The notes beneath the pieces were generated by a model. The model did no database searches. It saw only the letters and a program-made list of their open reading frames with translations, and was not told the DNA's origin. Shown one piece after another: positions 25,414 to 33,964 of a DNA stretch of 64,000 nucleotides (position 1 is the first letter of the stretch; every line of letters begins with the position of its first letter). The translations under genes were made by a program, and so were the position numbers. Origin of the DNA: Methylocystis bryophila (GTDB lineage: Bacteria; Pseudomonadota; Alphaproteobacteria; Rhizobiales; Beijerinckiaceae); NCBI RefSeq assembly GCF_027925445.1, contig NZ_AP027149.1:806001-870000 (forward strand), given 5' to 3'.

Positions 25414-25752
25414 ATGTTTCTAGCTTGCGCGATCGTTTGTTTTTTCTTAGGGGCGGGACTGGGTCTTCGCTTCAAAGTCCTCGTCCTTGTGCCCGCGATT
25501 GTTATCATGTTGCCCATCATCTGCGTGGCGATGGCTATAGGCGGGCACAGTTTTTGGTCAGCCGCGGTCTCATCGTTCGGATGCTCGTTGGTCTTGCAGT
25601 TTGGCTATTTGGGCGGCGCCCTCATTTCATTTCTCGCTTCGCGAGTCCGCAGGGAAAAGCCTCGCGACGAGGCTTGCATCTTCCCAGATCAAATGATGGC
25701 GGAACCGACCCGGTTTTTTGCCGGCGGAAAAGGGATTGGCGAACCGGACTAA
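25414..25752 (+). CDS. Small inner-membrane protein
   Basis: 112 residues from ATG 25414, with AAAAGGGAAGG just upstream; the longer frame to 25261 has no such site. Three hydrophobic segments: FLACAIVCFFLGAGLGLRF, VLVLVPAIVIMLPIICVAMA and SSFGCSLVLQFGYLGGALIS. A basic, soluble tail follows (RVRREKPRDEA). Small proteins with this layout are widespread in rhizobia and have no known function. Confidence 0.6.
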   Translation: MFLACAIVCFFLGAGLGLRFKVLVLVPAIVIMLPIICVAMAIGGHSFWSAAVSSFGCSLVLQFGYLGGALISFLASRVRREKPRDEACIFPDQMMAEPTRFFAGGKGIGEPD

Positions 25753-25806
25753 ACCGATCTGCGCTTGGCGAGCCTCGATCTGCCGTCCGCGCATGCGCGT
25801 CCGCCG

Positions 25807-27261
25807 TCACATTCCGCCGAGGCAAACATATTTGAGCTCGAGATAATCGTCGACGCCATAGCGCGAGCCCTCGCGGCCGAGCCCGGATTGTTTCATGCCA
25901 CCGAACGGCGCAGCTTCCGAGGACATCAGCGTTTCATTGACGCCGATCATGCCGAAATCGAGGGCCTCGGCGATGCGGAAGATGCGCGAAAGATCGCGGC
26001 TATAGAAATAGGCGGCAAGCCCATAAGGCGTCGCATTGGCGAGGCGCAGCGCTTCCGCCTCATCTGTGAATGCAACAATCGGCGCGACGGGACCAAAAGT
26101 CTCCTCGTTGAAGATCAGTGCGTCCGCAGTCACGCCTTCGAGCACGGTCGGCTCGAAAAAGCTTCCGCCGAGCTTATGGCGGGCGCCCCCGAGCAAAAGC
26201 TTCGCGCCGCGAGCCAGCGCATCGGCGACCTGCCGCTCGCATTTTTCGACCGCCGCCTCCTCGATCAGCGGACCTAGCGCCACGCCCTCATCGCGACCGT
26301 CGCCGACCTTGAGCTCCGAGGCGCGGGCGGCGAGCCTCGCGGCAAACTCGCTGATCACGCTCTCATGCACGAGCAGGCGATTGGCCGAGATGCAGGTCTG
26401 CCCGCAATTGCGGTATTTGACGGCGATCGCCCCCTTCACCGCGAGATCGAGATCGGCGTCGGCGAAGACGATCAGCGGCGCATTGCCGCCGAGCTCCATG
26501 GAGCATTTCTGCACATTCTCGGCGGCCTGGCGCAGAAGGATCTTGCCCACTTCCGTCGAGCCGGTGAAGGACAGCTTACGCACGAGCGGGTTTCCCGTGA
26601 GCTCCTCGCCGACAGGGGCGGGGTCCCGGGCCGTCACGACGTTGACGACGCCAGCCGGAACGCCCGCGCGCATCGCGAGATCGGCGAGCGCCAGCGCCGA
26701 AAAAGGCGTCTGTTCCGCGGGCTTCAGCACCATCGTGCAGCCGGCGCCGAGCGCCGCGCCGACCTTGCGCGCGAACATCGCCGAGGGGAAGTTCCAGGGC
26801 GTGATCGCTGCGACGACGCCGATCGGCTGCTTGAAGACGAGCTGTCGCCTGTCGTTCGCCGTGGGGGGCAGGACGTCGCCATAGACGCGTCGGCCTTCTT
26901 CGGCGAACCAGTCGATGTAAGTGGCGCCATAGGCGATCTCGCCGCGCGCCTCAGCGAGCGGCTTGCCTTGTTCGGCGGTGAGGATCTGCGCGAGGCTCTC
27001 CTGCTCAGCCAGGATGAGCTCGAACCAGCGGCGCATGATCGCCGCCCGCTGCTTCGCCGGCGTCGCGCGCCATGAGGAAAAGGCGCGTGCGGCCGCCTCG
27101 ATCGCGCGGCGCGTCTCGGCCGCGCCCATGTCGGGCGCTTCCTCGAGCGTCGCGCCGGTCGCGGGATCCAGCACCGGAAAGCGCGCGCCGCTGTCGGCTT
27201 GGACCCAATGGCCATCAATGAGAGCATCGCGTCGTGTGACGACAGACGAGCGCACGTCCAT
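25807..27261 (-). CDS. gabD: Succinate-semialdehyde dehydrogenase
   Basis: 484 residues, the usual GabD length. Aldehyde dehydrogenase landmarks are all present: PWNFPSAMFARKVGAALGAG, cofactor-site FTGSTEVGK, catalytic glutamate Glu256 in MELGGNAP and catalytic cysteine Cys290 in NCGQTCISANR, then FNEETFGPVAPI. The end, EAAPFGGMKQSGLGREGSRY then GVDDYLELKYVC, is the class I SSADH signature. It oxidises succinate semialdehyde to succinate with NAD(P)+ and so connects GABA or polyhydroxyalkanoate-derived C4 units to the TCA cycle. It stands alone, on the strand opposite to the Uma2 gene. Confidence 0.92.
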   Translation of the reverse strand: MDVRSSVVTRRDALIDGHWVQADSGARFPVLDPATGATLEEAPDMGAAETRRAIEAAARAFSSWRATPAKQRAAIMRRWFELILAEQESLAQILTAEQGKPLAEARGEIAYGATYIDWFAEEGRRVYGDVLPPTANDRRQLVFKQPIGVVAAITPWNFPSAMFARKVGAALGAGCTMVLKPAEQTPFSALALADLAMRAGVPAGVVNVVTARDPAPVGEELTGNPLVRKLSFTGSTEVGKILLRQAAENVQKCSMELGGNAPLIVFADADLDLAVKGAIAVKYRNCGQTCISANRLLVHESVISEFAARLAARASELKVGDGRDEGVALGPLIEEAAVEKCERQVADALARGAKLLLGGARHKLGGSFFEPTVLEGVTADALIFNEETFGPVAPIVAFTDEAEALRLANATPYGLAAYFYSRDLSRIFRIAEALDFGMIGVNETLMSSEAAPFGGMKQSGLGREGSRYGVDDYLELKYVCLGGM

Positions 27262-27457
27262 GGCTGTTTCTTCCTTTCGGCTCGCTGGCGAGACGCCTCA
27301 TCCGCCCTCATCCGGGCTTTGCCGGAGAGGCCCCGTTTTGGCGCGCGACTTTCTTCGAATTCGCCGTCATTGACAAGGCCAGGAAGCCGCTCGCTCTTCA
27401 GCGACGCTCCCCTCCCGCCAATTCCATTCCAGCGCAAGGCCCGCTATTCTGCGCGCT

Positions 27458-28009
27458 ATGGCGGAACCCGCTCCAACGCCAATGGATGTTCAGGCCTTCC
27501 TCGCCTTTGCCGAAGGGCAGGAGCGCGGCCGCTTTGAGCTTTGGCGCGGGGAGCTGGTGGCGATGGCGCCTGAGCGCGCCGAGCATGTGCGCGCCAAGTT
27601 TGCGGTTTCGCGCGCCTTCGCGGCGGCGATCCAATACGCCGGCCTGCCTTGCGAAGCCTTCGTCGACGGCCTCGCGGTCGCGATCGACGCCGAGACCGCC
27701 TATGAGCCCGACGCGCTCGTCAATTGCGGCGAGCGGATTCCTGCCGGCTCCTTGCTGGCTCCCGCGCCCGTCGTCGTCGTCGAGGTCGTCTCGCCGAGCT
27801 CGCATAAGCGCGATACGAGTCTCAAAGTCGACGGCTATTTCAGCGTCGCGACAATCGCGCATTACCTCGTCGTTATCCTCTCGAAGCGCGTCGTTCTCCA
27901 CTATCGCCGCGAGAGCGACGAGCGCATCGGCCTCACAATCTTGCGCGCGGGAACGCTAACGCTCGATCCCCCGGGCATGACGCTGGAGCTGGCGGAATTT
28001 TTTGCGTGA
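27458..28009 (+). CDS. Uma2-family putative endonuclease (DUF820)
   Basis: 183 residues: PMDVQAFLAF then RFELWRGELVAMAPERAEH at the N-terminus, YEPDALVNCGE, and VVVVEVVSPSSHKRDTSLKV, which together are the Uma2 signature. D, E and K of the PD-(D/E)XK-like core lie in EPDALV, VVEVVSPSS and DTSLKVDGY. The family is widespread and often present in many copies, with a restriction-endonuclease-like fold and no proven biological role. It is an isolated gene between gabD and the peptidoglycan-binding protein. Confidence 0.85.
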   Translation: MAEPAPTPMDVQAFLAFAEGQERGRFELWRGELVAMAPERAEHVRAKFAVSRAFAAAIQYAGLPCEAFVDGLAVAIDAETAYEPDALVNCGERIPAGSLLAPAPVVVVEVVSPSSHKRDTSLKVDGYFSVATIAHYLVVILSKRVVLHYRRESDERIGLTILRAGTLTLDPPGMTLELAEFFA

Positions 28010-28068
28010 GGCGCGGCGAAAGGCCGGCGGGGCGCGACCATCGCCGCCGCCCGCCAGTTCACGCGCCG

Positions 28069-28560
28069 TCAGCCGATGACGAAATTCAGTCCGACCGCCG
28101 TCTCCAGTGTGGCGCTTGCCGCGTGCAAGGAAACGGCCCAGGTCTGGTCTCCCACGATTCCGTCTTGGGTCACGCCGCCCCACTTTTGAAACGCGATGAC
28201 CGACGCCTTTGTCTTCGGCCCCAGCTGACCGTCAATGGCGCCCGGCGTGACTCCCCAGTCCGTCGCGCCGGTGGAGAGAACTTTCTGCAGGCTTTTGACC
28301 GCGTCTCCCGATGAGCCGTCGTGCAAGGTGGGCATGGGTCCGCCGTCGGGGAGGGCGGCCCAGGTCTGGGGGCCGACGACGCCGTCGACGGTCAGACCCG
28401 CGCCTTGCTGAAAGCTTCTCACGGCGGCTTCGAGCTGAGGGCCAAACACGCCATCGACAACAATGCCGAGGTTGGGCGTTCGGCGCAGCGCCCTTTGCAA
28501 TCGTTCGACAGTGGGGCCGCTCGCTCCGATCTTGATCGTATGCTGTCCCGGATTTGGCAT
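28069..28560 (-). CDS. Peptidoglycan-binding domain protein
   Basis: 163 residues made of two PG_binding_1 modules: residues about 10-70 (PTVERLQRALRR ... DGVFGPQLEAAVRSFQQGAG ... GVVGPQTWAAL) and about 83-145 (DAVKSLQKVL ... DGQLGPKTKASVIAFQKWGG ... GIVGDQTWAVS). It lacks a signal peptide and any catalytic domain, so it is a pure binding protein or relies on another export route. The convergent Uma2 gene ends 59 bases away. Confidence 0.85.
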   Translation of the reverse strand: MPNPGQHTIKIGASGPTVERLQRALRRTPNLGIVVDGVFGPQLEAAVRSFQQGAGLTVDGVVGPQTWAALPDGGPMPTLHDGSSGDAVKSLQKVLSTGATDWGVTPGAIDGQLGPKTKASVIAFQKWGGVTQDGIVGDQTWAVSLHAASATLETAVGLNFVIG

Positions 28561-28776
28561 AACCGCCTCCCTATAAAAAAATGATCTCCGGACGGCGCCT
28601 CTGCAATCAGACGGCGGCTGATCCAGGGAATGGCGCCGCCGCTCGGCTTGCTTTCAATTCGAGCGCGAGCCGTTGACATGTCTCAACGCGCGGGCGCCCC
28701 TTTTGTTCCTTGTCGCTTGGGACCGCCGCGGACGGTTCTTCGTCTTGTCGCAGCGGCGCAGCCGCACGCGATAAGG

Positions 28777-29811
28777 CTAGCGCAGCAAGGAATTGCGCGG
28801 ACGTGTGAGGCCCATGCGTCGCATGAAAAAGAGCATGGCGAGCGCCGCCAATATGCAGAGGCCGAAGGCGAAAGCCGTGCCCCATTCGGTGTCCGCGTAG
28901 GGAAGATTGCGCGTGTTCATGCCAAAGAAACCCGTCACAAAGGTCGCAGGCAGCAGCAGCGTCGTCACGATGGTCAAAAGATAGATGCGGTCGTTCAGGA
29001 CCATCTCAATGATTGAATTGAGCTCATCTTGCAGCAGACGCGCGCGATCCTGCACCTCGGAAAGGTCATGCGCCAATATGTCGACACGATGGGCGAGCCG
29101 CGCCCCCGTTTCCTTCAGCTCTCCGTGCTCGGGCTCGCTCAGCATGACTTCGAGGCGGCGCAGCGGCGACCGCAGGCCGGCGATCTCGCGGGCGAGCCGC
29201 AGCGCCGAGCGCCGCGTGACGCCAAGTGTCGCGCGTTCGTTTGCGCCGCTGTTGTCGCTGACAATTCGCTCCTCGATGTGATCGAGCGCGGCGGAGAGCT
29301 CGAAGATGATCTTGCTGAGCTCGTCGCAGAGACGCCCGACGATGGTTTCGAACAGATCGAGCGGGGTTTCCACCACGTGGCCGGCCGAAAGCGCCATGCG
29401 TGTCGCCTCGATCGACTCGAGAGGCCGCTCCCTCGCGCTGACCAGAAATTGTTTGCCGAAGACGAAGCGAAGATAGCCGGTCTGGGGGAGGCGTCCGCTA
29501 ATCCCGCGCTCATAGTCGAGAATCGCGCCGCGCACGAGATTGCCGGAATGGTCGATGAATTGATGTTCTATCGGCTGCGTCAGGGTTCGGCGCATCTCGT
29601 CCGAGAGGCCGGCGAGTTTCGTCAGGAAGCTGTGGACGCGCACGTCGTCGAGGTTGAGATGCAGCCAGATGAAGCCCTCCCCCGGCGCGCCGAGCTTTTC
29701 GACGTCCGCCGCGTCGCCCGGCGTCGCGCGTCCCGCGTCGTCGAAGCGAAGCACGAAAAGCCCGCCAGGAATGTCCAGGTCGAGGGCGGGCTTGAGACGG
29801 TCGAAGCTCAT
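28777..29811 (-). CDS. CorA/ZntB-type divalent metal transporter
   Basis: 344 residues. A soluble N-terminal domain of about 280 residues (beta/alpha plus the long stalk helices around SEVQDRARLLQDELNSIIEM) leads to two C-terminal transmembrane segments. The first ends in the pore signature FFGMNTRNLPY, the GMN motif of CorA proteins, and the second is TAFAFGLCILAALAMLFFM. ZntB members carry out zinc or proton-coupled transport and CorA members magnesium uptake; the sequence WLHLNLDD near residue 50 is more like ZntB. I leave the substrate open. Confidence 0.88.
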   Translation of the reverse strand: MSFDRLKPALDLDIPGGLFVLRFDDAGRATPGDAADVEKLGAPGEGFIWLHLNLDDVRVHSFLTKLAGLSDEMRRTLTQPIEHQFIDHSGNLVRGAILDYERGISGRLPQTGYLRFVFGKQFLVSARERPLESIEATRMALSAGHVVETPLDLFETIVGRLCDELSKIIFELSAALDHIEERIVSDNSGANERATLGVTRRSALRLAREIAGLRSPLRRLEVMLSEPEHGELKETGARLAHRVDILAHDLSEVQDRARLLQDELNSIIEMVLNDRIYLLTIVTTLLLPATFVTGFFGMNTRNLPYADTEWGTAFAFGLCILAALAMLFFMRRMGLTRPRNSLLR

Positions 29812-30187
29812 GAGCGGCCTCTATCGAGAAAACAGCCTGGAGGGTGGTCAGCGAGACGCGAGCGACAGCGTTTCATGCTTCGCGAACTCTAGCGCGTTTT
29901 CCCTTCGGGCGAAATCGTTCGAGCGATGAGACGGCGCGGAAGATCAGGACCTTGGCGTGGACGCCGATCGCAAAAGCCTGTCGGCTTTCCCAGCATTCGC
30001 CCGTTCCGCTCGAGTCGGCGCGAAAAATGCCTTCTGTTGCTCGCGCATTCGCTTTGTGCGCGTTTCCCGCTCGAACGGAATGGGTCGAGCAAGAAGGAAT
30101 CGCGCTCATTCAATCGGGTGGAGCGAATTCCGATCGCAAAGGTCTGTCGCCTTTTGCGGAATTCGTTCGATGAGGGAGGAGGGCCGC
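29812..30187. other. Intergenic region with family B repeats
   Basis: 376 bases between the divergent CorA-type gene and the YeeE pair. It carries one clear family B repeat (30059-30106) and a weaker related unit around 29890-29930 (GCGCGTTTTCCC ... GTTCGAGCGATGAG). GGGAGGAGGG at 30173-30183 is the ribosome site of the next gene. No ORF supported. Confidence 0.5.
30059..30106. repeat. Dispersed repeat, family B, copy 3
   Basis: GCGCGTTTCCCGCTCGAACG then GAATGGGTCGAGCAAGAAGG and AATCGCGC. The CTCGA...TCGAG arms form a short hairpin. Same element as 6724-6771. Confidence 0.6.
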
Positions 30188-30619
30188 ATGGAATTCGATT
30201 GGACTCATTTCACGCCCGGGGCGTCCCTTGCGGGCGGCGCTCTGATCGGGCTCGCGGCGGCTGCTCTGCTGCTGCTCTCGGGACACACCTTAGGGATCAG
30301 CGGCATTTTTTACGGGGCGATGACCGGCGCGGGCCTCGAATTCCGCTGGCGCGCGACCTTTTTGCTGGGACTGCTGGCCGCCCCGGTCGCGCTGATGGCC
30401 GTCTCCGCGTCCGAGCAACCGCATTTCGACGCGTCGCTCGCGCAAGTCGCGCTTGCGGGACTTCTCGTGGGCTTCGGCGCGCGCCTGGGCTCCGGATGCA
30501 CGAGCGGACATGGGATCTGCGGGCTTTCAAGGCTGTCGCCGCGATCCTTGGTCGCGACGCCGACCTTCATGCTCGCCGGTTTCCTGACCGTCTACGTCAT
30601 CCGTCATCTCGTCCCCTGA
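30188..30619 (+). CDS. YeeE/YedE-family transporter, subunit 1
   Basis: 143 residues from ATG 30188, fixed by GGGAGGAGGGCCGC. Four hydrophobic segments, with the sulfur-transport signature GFGARLGSGCTSGHGICGLS including the conserved cysteines. These half-size proteins work with a second half (next gene) and resemble TsuA/YeeE, which imports thiosulfate or handles sulfur compounds. The partner starts 12 bp downstream. Confidence 0.88.
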   Translation: MEFDWTHFTPGASLAGGALIGLAAAALLLLSGHTLGISGIFYGAMTGAGLEFRWRATFLLGLLAAPVALMAVSASEQPHFDASLAQVALAGLLVGFGARLGSGCTSGHGICGLSRLSPRSLVATPTFMLAGFLTVYVIRHLVP

Positions 30620-30631
30620 GGAAGCCCCCAG

Positions 30632-31096
30632 ATGCGCGCTTTCGTCATATTCGCGGCAGGTTTCGTCTTCGGCATGGGGCTTTATCTCTCCGGCATGACG
30701 CAACCGAGCAAGGTTCAAGCCTTTCTGGACTTAGCCGGCCGCTGGGATCCCTCGCTCGCCTTCGTCATGGCGGGCGCGCTCGCAGTTGGTTTCCCGGCCT
30801 TCTCCCTCGTGAAGGGACGGCGTCGCACGCTTCTCGGCGATGAATTGCGCCTCCCGCCAGTCGGCAAGATCGACAGGGCGCTCGTCTCCGGCAGCTTTAT
30901 TTTCGGCGTGGGCTGGGGTCTTGCGGGCGTCTGCCCCGGCCCGGCGCTCTTCAACGTGGGACTTTTCGACGTCGCCTCGATCATTTTCGTCATCGCCATG
31001 GCGGCCGGCATGGCGCTGGAGCGGTTTCGCAAGGAGACGCCGAGGCGCGAAGCTTCCGGCGAAGGCGGGCCGCCCTCGATTGTCGCTGACGCGTGA
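30632..31096 (+). CDS. YeeE/YedE-family transporter, subunit 2 (DUF6691-like)
   Basis: 154 residues with four hydrophobic segments: VIFAAGFVFGMGLYLSGMTQ at the start, SLAFVMAGALAVGFPAFSLV, the conserved GVGWGLAGVCPGPALFNVG with the second sulfur-site cysteine, and SIIFVIAMAAGMALERF. It is the usual second gene of the pair and completes a membrane unit with the upstream protein. A soluble tail of about 20 residues (PRREASGEGGPP) ends it. Confidence 0.88.
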   Translation: MRAFVIFAAGFVFGMGLYLSGMTQPSKVQAFLDLAGRWDPSLAFVMAGALAVGFPAFSLVKGRRRTLLGDELRLPPVGKIDRALVSGSFIFGVGWGLAGVCPGPALFNVGLFDVASIIFVIAMAAGMALERFRKETPRREASGEGGPPSIVADA

Positions 31097-31171
31097 GGAG
31101 AACCGGGCTTTCCATGCGCCGGGCTCAGCCTGCTGGGGTCGACCCCGCGCGGATTTTTCTCGAAAGCTCCT

Positions 31172-32341
31172 TCACCTGGGCCGTGCCGGCTCTCTTGCGG
31201 CGGGGACGAGCGGGGCGATGGGCGTCAGCGTTTCAGGGGGCTTCCTCGGCTCGATCGGCGCTTCCACCTTGAACGTCGCTCCTTGCCCCGGCTGCGACTC
31301 GGCCTTGACGGTCCATCCGTGCTGTCTGCAAATCGCTCTGACAGCCGCGAGGCCAATGCCGTTGCCCGGAATGTTCGAATAAGACCGTAGTCTCGCAAAG
31401 GGCTCGAAAATATCCTCCGCTTGCGCGGGCTCGAAACCGATCCCCTTGTCCTGCACAAAAAGCTCAACGCCGTAACCTGCGTCATCGGAAGCCGATACAG
31501 TGACGTCAGGGCTTTCGCCGTCCTTGTGGAATTTTAGAGAATTGGTGATGAGATTGCTCAATAAGCGCATGAATTGCAACCGATCGGCCTTCACCTTGAC
31601 GTTTTTGGCGACAAGATTTTGAATCTTCGCTCCGCTCTCGAGTATCGGCTCGGAAAGGTCATCCAAGACCTGATTGATCTCCTCCCGCACGTCGATGATC
31701 TCGAGATTCGGCGCGCTGGAAGACGACAGGCAATAGTCCAGCATGCCCGTCACGAGATCGCGTGCGCGCGCCGCCGAATGGCTCACCACTTCGCTGGCGT
31801 GCGCGGCCGTTGGTCCATCGCCCTCGGCCAACGCCGTTTTGAGAAGGGAGGCGAAGGCGGCGATCTTGCGCAGCGGCTCTTGAAGGTCATGCGAGGCCAG
31901 ATAGGCGAAACGCGAAATCTTCTGATTGGCGGCTTCCAGCAGGCTCGCGCGCTCCCGCAGCTCCTTCTCGATCTGCTTATATTTCGTGATGTCGAACACA
32001 GTCACCGCCAGGAATGTGCCCGTCAGCGTGCGAATGGGGCTGACCCCCACGCGCAGGCTCAGTTCGCTCGAGTCTTTGGTCTTGCCCCTGATTTCCTGGT
32101 CGTCCCCGCTGATGAGCCGGACAGGGCTGTCGAGCTGCGGCAAAGCGAGCGTTTGATCCGAGGCCGAAGAGAAAATGATGTCGATGGGCTTGCCCACGAG
32201 CTCGTCGGCCGAATAGCCGAAGAGGGATTCGGCGGCGGCGTTGGCGAAAAGGATCTTGGCGTCGCTGCCGATGAGGAAGCGGCTGGCGAAAGACGTATCC
32301 ACGAGCAACTGCAGCCAGGCGTAGTTTTCGCCATTCGCCAT
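31172..32341 (-). CDS. PAS-domain sensor histidine kinase
   Basis: 389 residues from ATG 32341, set by AAGGAGAGGCGC; the frame is open to 32638 but that part overlaps the divergent Hsp70-like gene. One PAS domain (about 10-120; LFANAAAESLFGYSADELVG, then VTVFDITKYKQIEKELRER) leads to a HisKA domain with the phosphorylated His151 in YLASHDLQEPLRKIAAFASL. The HATPase domain has the N box (LLSNLITNSLKFHKDG), G1 (VQDKGIGFEPAQ) and GNGIGLAAVRAICRQHGW. It is soluble with no transmembrane segment, so it senses a cytoplasmic signal. No response regulator lies next to it. Confidence 0.88.
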   Translation of the reverse strand: MANGENYAWLQLLVDTSFASRFLIGSDAKILFANAAAESLFGYSADELVGKPIDIIFSSASDQTLALPQLDSPVRLISGDDQEIRGKTKDSSELSLRVGVSPIRTLTGTFLAVTVFDITKYKQIEKELRERASLLEAANQKISRFAYLASHDLQEPLRKIAAFASLLKTALAEGDGPTAAHASEVVSHSAARARDLVTGMLDYCLSSSSAPNLEIIDVREEINQVLDDLSEPILESGAKIQNLVAKNVKVKADRLQFMRLLSNLITNSLKFHKDGESPDVTVSASDDAGYGVELFVQDKGIGFEPAQAEDIFEPFARLRSYSNIPGNGIGLAAVRAICRQHGWTVKAESQPGQGATFKVEAPIEPRKPPETLTPIAPLVPAAREPARPR

Positions 32342-32531
32342 GCGCCTCTCCTTCGATCCCGCGGGGTTCACATAGGCGTCGGTTTTCGGGAGGGAACAGG
32401 CGCCGGGCTCCGCTTGATGAAACAGCTCAGCTTTCGTAGAAAGCCGGCCCCATTTGGCGCGCCACAGAATATCGCCGAGACGGACGCAAGCGCCGCGCGC
32501 GTCCGCGCGCTCGCCCACAAGGAAAACGCAC

Positions 32532-33800
32532 GTGAGTCCAGCCTGCGGAATTGACTTCGGGACGTCGAATTCCTCCGCAGGCTTCGTCCAAGCCGGAGAG
32601 CCCGTGCTCGTGAAGGTCGAGGGCGACAGCACCTCCATCCCCAGCGCGATCTTCTATCCGGCCTTTGGCGAAGGCGTCTGTTTTGGCGGCCGTGCGATCG
32701 ACTCCTATGTCGAAGGCGAGAACGGGCGCCTCTTCCGCGCCATCAAAAGCATCCTCGGGAGCTCGCTCATCAATGAAACCACCGTGGCGGGCGGGAAGAG
32801 GACCAAATTCACCGCGATCCTCGGCAGCTTCCTCGGCCATATCAAGAAAACCACGGAAGAACAGGCGGGCGCGCCGATCGAGCAGGTGGTTCTCGGGCGC
32901 CCGGTCTTCTTCGTCGATGGCGACGCCGAGGCCGATCGCATCGCCCAGGACCAGCTCATGCAGGTCGCGCGCGCTGAGGGCTTCAAGCATATCGAGTTTC
33001 AGTATGAGCCGATCGCGGCGGCGCTCGACTATGAGCATGGAGTCAAGGGAGAGGAGATCGCGCTGATCGCCGACATCGGCGGCGGAACGTCCGATTTCTC
33101 GATCGTCCGCGTGTCCGCTGAACGCAGAAAGCTCGCGGACCGGAAACAAGACATTCTCGCCTATGCGGGCGTCCATGTCGGCGGCACGGATCTCGATTAC
33201 AAGCTCAGTCTCAAGCAGGTCATGCCGCATTTCGGCTATCAGACGCGCCAGCGCAAGCGCCCGGAGCTCGACCTGCCGAACGGCTATTTTCACGAGCTCG
33301 CTCTATGGCACCGGATTGCGTTCCTCTACACTCAAAAAGTGGAGGCGGAGTTGAAGCATCTGCGCGCCATCGCCGAAGAACCGGAGAGAATAGAGCGTTT
33401 CTTGAGGGTCGTGCATGAGCGCGCCGGCCATCGGGTCGCCGGAGAAACGGAAAAAGCGAAAATCCTTCTTTCGGACAAGGCCGGCGCAACCATAGACTTG
33501 GCCTCTATCGTCGAGGGACTCTCGATCGAGACCTCGCAGGCGCTGTTCGAGGAGACGATCCGGGCGGAATGCGCGAAAATTGCCGCTTGCGTCGAAGACT
33601 GCATCAAAAACGCGGGCCTTCGCGCCGACGCCATCGACGCCGTGTTCCTGACCGGCGGCAGCACGTCGACGCCGGCGGTCGAGCGGGCCTGCCTCCTGCA
33701 CACGCCTCGGGCGAAGATCGTGAGAGGCAATAAATTCGCAAGCGTCGGCATGGGGCTCACGATTGATTCGGGGCTGAAGTTTGCTCAGAGTAGAGGATAA
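32532..33800 (+). CDS. Hsp70-family protein (YegD-like)
   Basis: 422 residues from GTG 32532, with AAGGAA eight bases upstream; upstream codons overlap the kinase region and look non-coding. The actin-like ATPase motifs are clear: phosphate-1 CGIDFGTSNSSAGFV, phosphate-2 ALIADIGGGTSDFSIVRV, adenosine motif AVFLTGGSTSTPAVERA. It lacks the DnaK substrate-binding domain, as in E. coli YegD, so it is a short chaperone-like ATPase of unclear role. It is divergent from the histidine kinase. Confidence 0.85.
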   Translation: MSPACGIDFGTSNSSAGFVQAGEPVLVKVEGDSTSIPSAIFYPAFGEGVCFGGRAIDSYVEGENGRLFRAIKSILGSSLINETTVAGGKRTKFTAILGSFLGHIKKTTEEQAGAPIEQVVLGRPVFFVDGDAEADRIAQDQLMQVARAEGFKHIEFQYEPIAAALDYEHGVKGEEIALIADIGGGTSDFSIVRVSAERRKLADRKQDILAYAGVHVGGTDLDYKLSLKQVMPHFGYQTRQRKRPELDLPNGYFHELALWHRIAFLYTQKVEAELKHLRAIAEEPERIERFLRVVHERAGHRVAGETEKAKILLSDKAGATIDLASIVEGLSIETSQALFEETIRAECAKIAACVEDCIKNAGLRADAIDAVFLTGGSTSTPAVERACLLHTPRAKIVRGNKFASVGMGLTIDSGLKFAQSRG

Positions 33801-33964
33801 GAGTCGGAGCGCGCGGCTCAGGCTCGCCCTTGGGGTGTGGGCGCCTCGCCGGTCGGGGGGGTTCGCAAGGCCATTTTCCCGCCGTATATAGGCCTCAGAG
33901 CGAAGGCGCGCGGCGGGGCGCGTCGCATCGGCGGTCTATTGGCCCAGAACCCAAGGACTTCAAC